This document shows positions 6,896 to 10,164 of a DNA stretch of 10,164 bases, one piece after another; positions within the stretch are counted from its first letter, which is position 1; every line of letters begins with the position of its first letter. The DNA is from Desulfobacula sp. (lineage in GTDB: Bacteria > Desulfobacterota > Desulfobacteria > Desulfobacterales > Desulfobacteraceae), in assembly GCA_027858355.1 (NCBI GenBank), contig JAQICW010000465.1, positions 1-10,164 of the forward strand. The letters run 5' to 3'. The notes under the pieces were generated by a model. It searched no databases and was not told the DNA's origin. It was given only the letters and a program-made list of their open reading frames with translations. Both the position numbers and the translations under genes were made by a program.

Positions 6896-7540
6896 TTGAT
6901 TTTGAGCATAGGTGCTCACGCTATATATTGAGAATGACGCCACTGTGAATTAATTCCCGCCCCGTTACTATTTTATAGTAGATCGAAAATTGTTTCTACT
7001 CGCTCTTGAAATATTAACAATTATGAATGGTATTATCAATGACTATCAAATTTTTTAATATAGGCAGGGCTGGAAGAAGTAGTGTGAAGTGAGGCGTGTC
7101 AGATATAGGATAAGCTTTTTAACATGCATCGCATAGTTTACAATTCCTAGCAAACTGAATTTTTTCGTGGTGTTTAATGATGGTCTAAAAGCTGACGAGT
7201 CAAAGTTGAAATTGGGTAAGGACTTCCAAAACAAGTATTGAGGGTTATACTTCACGGCCTGGGTGAGAAATATAACGTGAATCGCTCGCTTTCAAGAGAA
7301 ATACACAACCACAATATCTGATATTTCAATTTTCATTTTTCTGCCATCCCTATGAAATTCATTTTAGAAATTAAGATCTAAAAAATTCAATTTTCCTATA
7401 TTGAAACTGTAAAAAGCCCGGATTTCTGACTATCCAAGAAATGGATAGTTCTTCTCACTATTTTATCTAAAAGTGGATTAACCTTGTGCCTACTTTTTTG
7501 GAGGACCAAAAACGTATCCGGGTTCCAATAAAAAAGGTTT
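6896..7540. other. AT-rich 645-base spacer between convergent genes
   Basis: No convincing gene is present. Small hairpins are visible: GAGCA-TAGG-TGCTC (6904-6917, six bases after the last oxidoreductase stop at 6895-6897 and without a T-run), TACTAT-TTT-ATAGTA (6966-6980), ACTATCC-N7-GGATAGT (7429-7449) and TTTTTGG-AGGA-CCAAAAA (7495-7512). The last could weakly end transcription from either side. AGCCCGGAT (7415-7423) is complementary to ATCCGGGTT (7516-7524) with one wobble pair, a possible long-range stem. A possible transposase remnant is listed separately. No clear intrinsic terminator closes the oxidoreductase array. Confidence 0.5.
7110..7311 (+). pseudogene. Possible degraded fragment of an IS4-type transposase C terminus
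   Basis: Ignoring stops, the + frame through 7143 reads VVFNDGLKADESKLKL, then GLYFTAWVRNI and further on IARFQEKY. This recalls the C-terminal pattern of IS4-family transposases, in which a Lys-Gly-x-Lys-x-Glu-x-x-Leu stretch is followed by an aliphatic helix with Ala-Trp-Arg. At least three in-frame stops (TAG near 7131, TGA after NKY, TGA after RNIT) rule out an intact gene. No inverted terminal repeats or target duplication were found. The resemblance is weak and could be chance in AT-rich DNA. Confidence 0.22.
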
Positions 7541-8386
7541 TTAAAAGATTTTTTCCTCTTTAAACGTCACCTTCCCCTCCTTAAGAAAAATTCTTACCAG
7601 AGTTAAATGCATGTTTTCGTGGCCCAGGTTTTCATAATACAGGAACATGTTGTCATCGTTGATATGATTGTTAGAAGACAAAGAACCACACATAAACTGG
7701 GTAAAAGAATTCCCGCTATATAAATCAGTCGTTTGCATGAGTTCCAGTTCATGGGTATGGCCGCAAAAAACATTTTTAATATTATGCTCATGTACAAAAT
7801 CAATAATGGAAGAGGAGTTTTTTAAAGGATTCTCGTCAGTCCCCAAAAGGGAATGGTGGATCAGCAGCAGGGGCAAATCATATTCCATCTGTTTGATTTT
7901 CTTGGAAATCGCGCTCAGAACTTCTTTTTCAACATATCCATCATCACTGTACAATTCATTGGAATCAATGCTGATAATCAAAACGATCAGTTTGTTTATT
8001 GAAATGGACTTAATAAAATTAATGTCTGTGAAATTGTCCCGAACCTTGGCTATTTCCCGGTTCAAAAACAGATGCTGTTTATTGGTTTTCTCCATTTCAG
8101 GGATGTAAACGATTTCCGGATTGTAAATATATTTTCGGAATAATTCATGGGAGCGCAGATTCCTTTTGTCATGGTTGCCAATGATAGAGATGATATTTTC
8201 GCACTTGATCGCTTTTAAGAATCGTCCTGCGTTGATATATTCATCTTCCAGTCCATCAGTTGTACTGTCTCCGGTATTGATAACGATATCGGTGTCAAAA
8301 GAATTGATCTTTTTTATCAGAATCTTGTCGTTTCCATCCCAGTGGCGGGGACCGAAATGAATATCTGAGATGTGTAAAATATTCAT
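7541..8386 (-). CDS. Calcineurin-like metallophosphoesterase (CpdA/Icc-like)
   Basis: This 281-residue cytoplasmic protein has no signal peptide or membrane segment. It carries the full set of class III metallophosphoesterase motifs that bind two metal ions: Asp8-x-His10 in HISDIHFG, Gly39-Asp40 in TGDSTTDG, Gly70-Asn71-His72-Asp73, His177-His178 in LLIHHSLLG, and Gly209-His210-Thr211-His212. The family cleaves phosphomono- or diesters such as cyclic nucleotides; the actual substrate cannot be told. ISIDSN (138-143) is typical of the CpdA-like branch. The start is supported by AGGAG six bases upstream on the minus strand. The gene is visibly richer in A/T-ending codons (Lys, Ile, Asn) than the oxidoreductases and lies between AT-rich spacers, which may point to separate acquisition. 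It is convergent with the dehydrogenase genes and divergent from the binding-protein gene at 8798. Confidence 0.88.
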   Translation of the reverse strand: MNILHISDIHFGPRHWDGNDKILIKKINSFDTDIVINTGDSTTDGLEDEYINAGRFLKAIKCENIISIIGNHDKRNLRSHELFRKYIYNPEIVYIPEMEKTNKQHLFLNREIAKVRDNFTDINFIKSISINKLIVLIISIDSNELYSDDGYVEKEVLSAISKKIKQMEYDLPLLLIHHSLLGTDENPLKNSSSIIDFVHEHNIKNVFCGHTHELELMQTTDLYSGNSFTQFMCGSLSSNNHINDDNMFLYYENLGHENMHLTLVRIFLKEGKVTFKEEKIF

Positions 8387-8491
8387 GCATGGCTCCTGTT
8401 TAACAACAAAGGTTATAACACTTTAAATCGATACACTTCCTTATAACTATATTGATGAATGCGCAATGACTATATTTCAGCAATTCTAAAT

Positions 8492-8523
8492 ATGTCGCTC
8501 AGAGCGATATCTGATTTTTTTTT
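8492..8523 (+). terminator. Terminator-like hairpin with T9 run inside the divergent spacer
   Basis: ATGTCGCT (8492-8499) pairs with AGCGATAT (8503-8510; one G-T wobble) around a CAG loop, then CTGA and nine T (8515-8523). The form is that of an intrinsic terminator reading rightward. No + strand gene precedes it, so it would act as a leader attenuator of the downstream gene, end antisense transcripts, or be a relic. Confidence 0.5.
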
Positions 8524-8685
8524 GCCCAGAGTTATTTTTTTAAAAGTTGCACTATGGATAAAAAATATGTAGTTTATAAGATTATCTACATTGAAGGCTG
8601 CACAATCGATGATTTGGAAGATGAGTATACAAAGGCTATCGTTTCTTAAAAGTCTTTTAGTGTAAAATGATTTTTCGGGGCAAAA

Positions 8686-8717
8686 TTTTACCGATTACTG
8701 GTGCAATGCCGGTAAAA
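8686..8717. promoter_or_regulatory. Inverted repeat TTTTACCG-N16-CGGTAAAA upstream of the ABC binding protein
   Basis: Perfect 8-bp arms, 8686-8693 and 8710-8717, centred about 96 bases before the start at 8798. They could be a repressor or activator operator or an RNA hairpin in the leader. No matching riboswitch class was recognised, and no T-run follows. Confidence 0.4.
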
Positions 8718-8728
8718 AGGGACAACGC

Positions 8729-8769
8729 AATGGCATTCCACGCCTTGTATTTGTTTGATTATTGCCATT
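8729..8769. promoter_or_regulatory. Inverted repeat AATGGCA...TGCCATT near the binding-protein start
   Basis: Perfect 7-bp arms (8729-8735 and 8763-8769) with a 27-base loop. If transcribed, the stem would end 16 bases before the AAGGAG ribosome site and leave it exposed. Its role is unknown and it could be chance. Confidence 0.25.
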
Positions 8770-8797
8770 TTACTCACACTTAATTAAGGAGATGAAA

Positions 8798-9967
8798 ATG
8801 GAAAAAACAAGTCAAAAAGAAAAAGACAACAACACTATCACTAGACGGTCATTTATTAAAAAATCGACGGCCATGGGTCTGGGAGTGTATGCAACTGCGG
8901 GTATGGGGCCCTGGTTTATTAAAGATGCTTTGTCATCTTCAGGCAACCTGAATCTTTATACCTGGCCGGATTACTCAAAACCCGAAGTCATCAAAGCCTT
9001 TGAAAAAGCAACTGGCATCAAGGTCAAGGTAACCAACTACTCCTCCAACCAGGAGTGCATGAATAAATTACGTGCTGCCCGGGCCAAGGGATTCGACATT
9101 GCCCAGCCCTCCATTACCGAAATCGCTTTGCACATGGAATTTGAATTGTACCAGGCAATGGACGAAAGCAAAATTTCAAACTTGAAAAACCTTGAACCCT
9201 CCTTCTATGAATCATCCAAAGAACAAGGGGGTGTTATCAATGGCAAACGCGTAGGTCTGCCGTATGACTGGGGCACTGAGGCGATCACCTTTAACACGGA
9301 CGAACTTAATTATAAATATGGTGAACTTTCCTATGGCACCATGTGGGAACCTGAGTTTATTCAAAAAGTGACCTGTCGGCCGCATTCGGTATTTATCGGT
9401 GCCGGATTATACTTGGATGCAATAGGTCAGGTTCCTTCCAACCGGATGTACGATACGTATCAAGATGAAACAAAAATGCGTAAAGTATATGATGAAATTC
9501 TCAAGTTCTTGATCCTCAAAAAAAAGAACATCAAAATGTTCTGGAATAATGCCCAGGATCACCAGTTGGCATTTTTGCAGAACGGCTGTGTAATTGGTCA
9601 GACCTGGGACGGTCCTATTTTGACCATGAAAAAGGAAGGTAAACCTGTTACCTACATGGCACCAAAAGAAGGCGCCATGACCTGGGTTGACTCCATGAGT
9701 ATTGTCAAGAACGCCGAGAATTTAGAACAGGCATATGCTTTCATCAACTGGGCTTATACTGCTGAAGCCGGAGCTATCATGGCCAAAAGCACGGGTTACA
9801 ACAGTGTTGTAAAAGGCGTTGATGCTCTATTGGATGCCAACACCAAACAGGGTTTTAATGAAGCCTATCCAGGCAATGCTCTTGAAAATTTATGGTGGTA
9901 TCCGAATGAACAACCGTGGTTTGTTCCGGCGCGTACCGAATACAGAGATAAATTTCAGGCGGCCTAA
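8798..9967 (+). CDS. ABC transporter substrate-binding protein, PotD/PotF-like (extracellular solute-binding family 1), Tat-exported
   Basis: This 389-residue periplasmic binding protein belongs to the spermidine/putrescine-type group. The start is set by AAGGAG (8786-8791), six bases before ATG 8798. The in-frame ATG at 8792 overlaps the ribosome site, and an upstream in-frame TTG at 8762 lacks one. The N terminus has a twin-arginine signal, TRRSFIKK (15-22), followed by a moderately hydrophobic stretch, so export is probably through Tat in folded form. The mature part begins GNLNLYTWPDY (YTWPDY at 54-59), with KPEVIKAFEKATGIKVKVTNY, the classic PotD-type first lobe. GKRVGLPYDWGTEAITFNTDEL is the usual hinge region, and MTWVDSMSIVKNAENLEQAYAF is in the second lobe. 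Ligand could be a polyamine, amino acid or another small molecule. No permease or ATPase gene is visible, and a strong terminator follows immediately, so it is expressed as a single gene or with partners beyond the window. Confidence 0.88.
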   Translation: MEKTSQKEKDNNTITRRSFIKKSTAMGLGVYATAGMGPWFIKDALSSSGNLNLYTWPDYSKPEVIKAFEKATGIKVKVTNYSSNQECMNKLRAARAKGFDIAQPSITEIALHMEFELYQAMDESKISNLKNLEPSFYESSKEQGGVINGKRVGLPYDWGTEAITFNTDELNYKYGELSYGTMWEPEFIQKVTCRPHSVFIGAGLYLDAIGQVPSNRMYDTYQDETKMRKVYDEILKFLILKKKNIKMFWNNAQDHQLAFLQNGCVIGQTWDGPILTMKKEGKPVTYMAPKEGAMTWVDSMSIVKNAENLEQAYAFINWAYTAEAGAIMAKSTGYNSVVKGVDALLDANTKQGFNEAYPGNALENLWWYPNEQPWFVPARTEYRDKFQAA

Positions 9968-9976
9968 ATCAGAGGG

Positions 9977-10030
9977 AAAATGCCATGCCCTGTTCCGGGT
10001 TTTCCTGAAACAGGGTCTGTGGCATTTTTT
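9977..10030 (+). terminator. Strong intrinsic terminator after the ABC binding protein
   Basis: A two-part stem: AAAATGCCA (9977-9985) with TGGCATTTT (10020-10028), and CCCTGTT (9988-9994) with AACAGGG (10009-10015). A small internal loop separates the two parts, the loop is 14 bases, and the stem ends in a run of six T (10025-10030). It begins ten bases after the stop codon. Confidence 0.88.
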
Positions 10031-10081
10031 GTCACCAAACAAAACATTAGGACCTCAAATGAAATAAATTGAGCAGAAATA

Positions 10082-10164
10082 GCGCAGGATTTTGGTTCAT
10101 CTACAAGGCGCATCAAATGTTTAATACTATACGTATTAGGCCTTTGGTGCAACGCAGTAGATGG
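10082..10164. repeat. Imperfect nested palindrome, probable dispersed intergenic repeat cut by the window end
   Basis: The outer arm CATCTAC (10098-10104) matches GTAGATG (10157-10163). The next layer, GCATCAAA (10110-10117), pairs with TTTGGTGC (10143-10150) with one wobble pair; a short bulged step (10108-10109 with 10154-10155) joins the two layers. A central hairpin, TAATAC (10122-10127) with GTATTA (10133-10138), has a TATAC loop. The left flank, GCGCAGGATTTTGG (10082-10095), has no partner inside the window; if symmetric, its complement would lie just beyond 10164. There is no coding potential and the element lies after a terminator, typical of REP/MITE-like units. Copy number cannot be judged from one partial copy. 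Confidence 0.5.

Larger units (their letters stand above)
8387..8797. other. 411-base divergent spacer between metallophosphoesterase and ABC binding protein
   Basis: Both flanking genes start from this region, so their promoters should be here; no sigma-70 or sigma-54 consensus stood out. It contains a terminator-like hairpin (8492-8523), a 31-codon open frame without ribosome site (8554-8649), and two inverted repeats (8686-8717 and 8729-8769). The AAGGAG at 8786-8791 serves the binding protein. Confidence 0.5.

Noticed and set aside
6904..6917. GAGCA-TAGG-TGCTC as terminator of the oxidoreductase array
   Set aside because: Five to six base pairs and no T-tract after it; not enough for an intrinsic terminator.
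7055..7255. Minus-strand open frame of 66 codons in the spacer
   Set aside because: No ribosome site, no recognisable domain, and low-complexity AT-rich codons; the opposite strand shows the transposase-like pattern instead.
7495..7512. TTTTTGG-AGGA-CCAAAAA as terminator of the metallophosphoesterase
   Set aside because: The stem is almost all A-T with only two G-C pairs and no T-run follows on the minus strand; kept only as a note in the spacer entry.
7668..8360. Two + strand open frames opposite the metallophosphoesterase
   Set aside because: They mirror the strongly motif-supported minus-strand gene and encode no recognisable domain.
8554..8649. 31-codon + strand open frame starting MDKKYVVYKII
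   Set aside because: No ribosome site ahead of the ATG and no recognised family; such a length is expected by chance in AT-rich DNA. It could be the remnant of a longer gene but nothing supports that.
8729..8745. TGGCAT-like sequence near 8731 as a second sigma-54 promoter
   Set aside because: The GC element is not at the required spacing from GG, so the -24/-12 pattern fails.
8762..8797. TTG at 8762 as the start of the PotD-like protein, adding 12 residues
   Set aside because: The AAGGAG at 8786-8791 is ideally placed for ATG 8798, while no ribosome site precedes 8762; the added residues would also displace the Tat motif further from the N terminus.

Overview
The window looks like a Gram-negative chromosome with moderate GC in its genes. 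The best guess is a sulfate-reducing or related Desulfobacterota. This rests on gene style only (TRAP transport, a sigma-54-type control region, a three-subunit FAD/2Fe-2S dehydrogenase, AT-rich spacers); there is no phylogenetic marker, so the assignment is tentative.

Left part (1-6895), all on the + strand. The window opens in the last residues of a transcriptional regulator with a Fis/TyrR-type helix-turn-helix, the usual tail of a sigma-54-dependent activator. A control region follows (236-537). It holds a 22-bp palindrome (TCTGGTG-N8-CACCAGA), a good -24/-12 sigma-54 promoter match (TGGCAC-N5-TGGCA) about 75 bases further on, and a leader hairpin. Next comes a co-directional array: TRAP binding protein (dctP), an intrinsic terminator-like hairpin, the small and large TRAP permeases (dctQ, dctM), a RidA-family gene broken by two frameshifts, and three overlapping genes (TGATG junctions). 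These three encode a DAO-type FAD subunit, a small [2Fe-2S] subunit and a larger FAD/BFD-type [2Fe-2S] subunit. Read together, the TRAP system imports a small organic anion, probably an amino, imino or opine-like acid. The heteromeric dehydrogenase oxidises its C-N bond, and RidA would clear the reactive imine or enamine product. The substrate cannot be read from the sequence.

Middle part (6896-8797). This is AT-rich and gene-poor. A 645-base spacer carries small hairpins and a possible remnant of an IS4-type transposase. A minus-strand calcineurin-like metallophosphoesterase (7541-8386) follows. A 411-base divergent spacer then holds a terminator-like hairpin and two inverted repeats.

Right part (8798-10164). 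A Tat-exported PotD-like ABC binding protein stands alone and is closed by a strong intrinsic terminator. The window ends inside an imperfect nested palindrome (10082-10164) that looks like a dispersed intergenic repeat cut by the window edge.

The most interesting points are the sigma-54 regulator/TRAP/RidA/three-subunit dehydrogenase module with an unidentified substrate, the double frameshift in ridA, and the edge palindrome.
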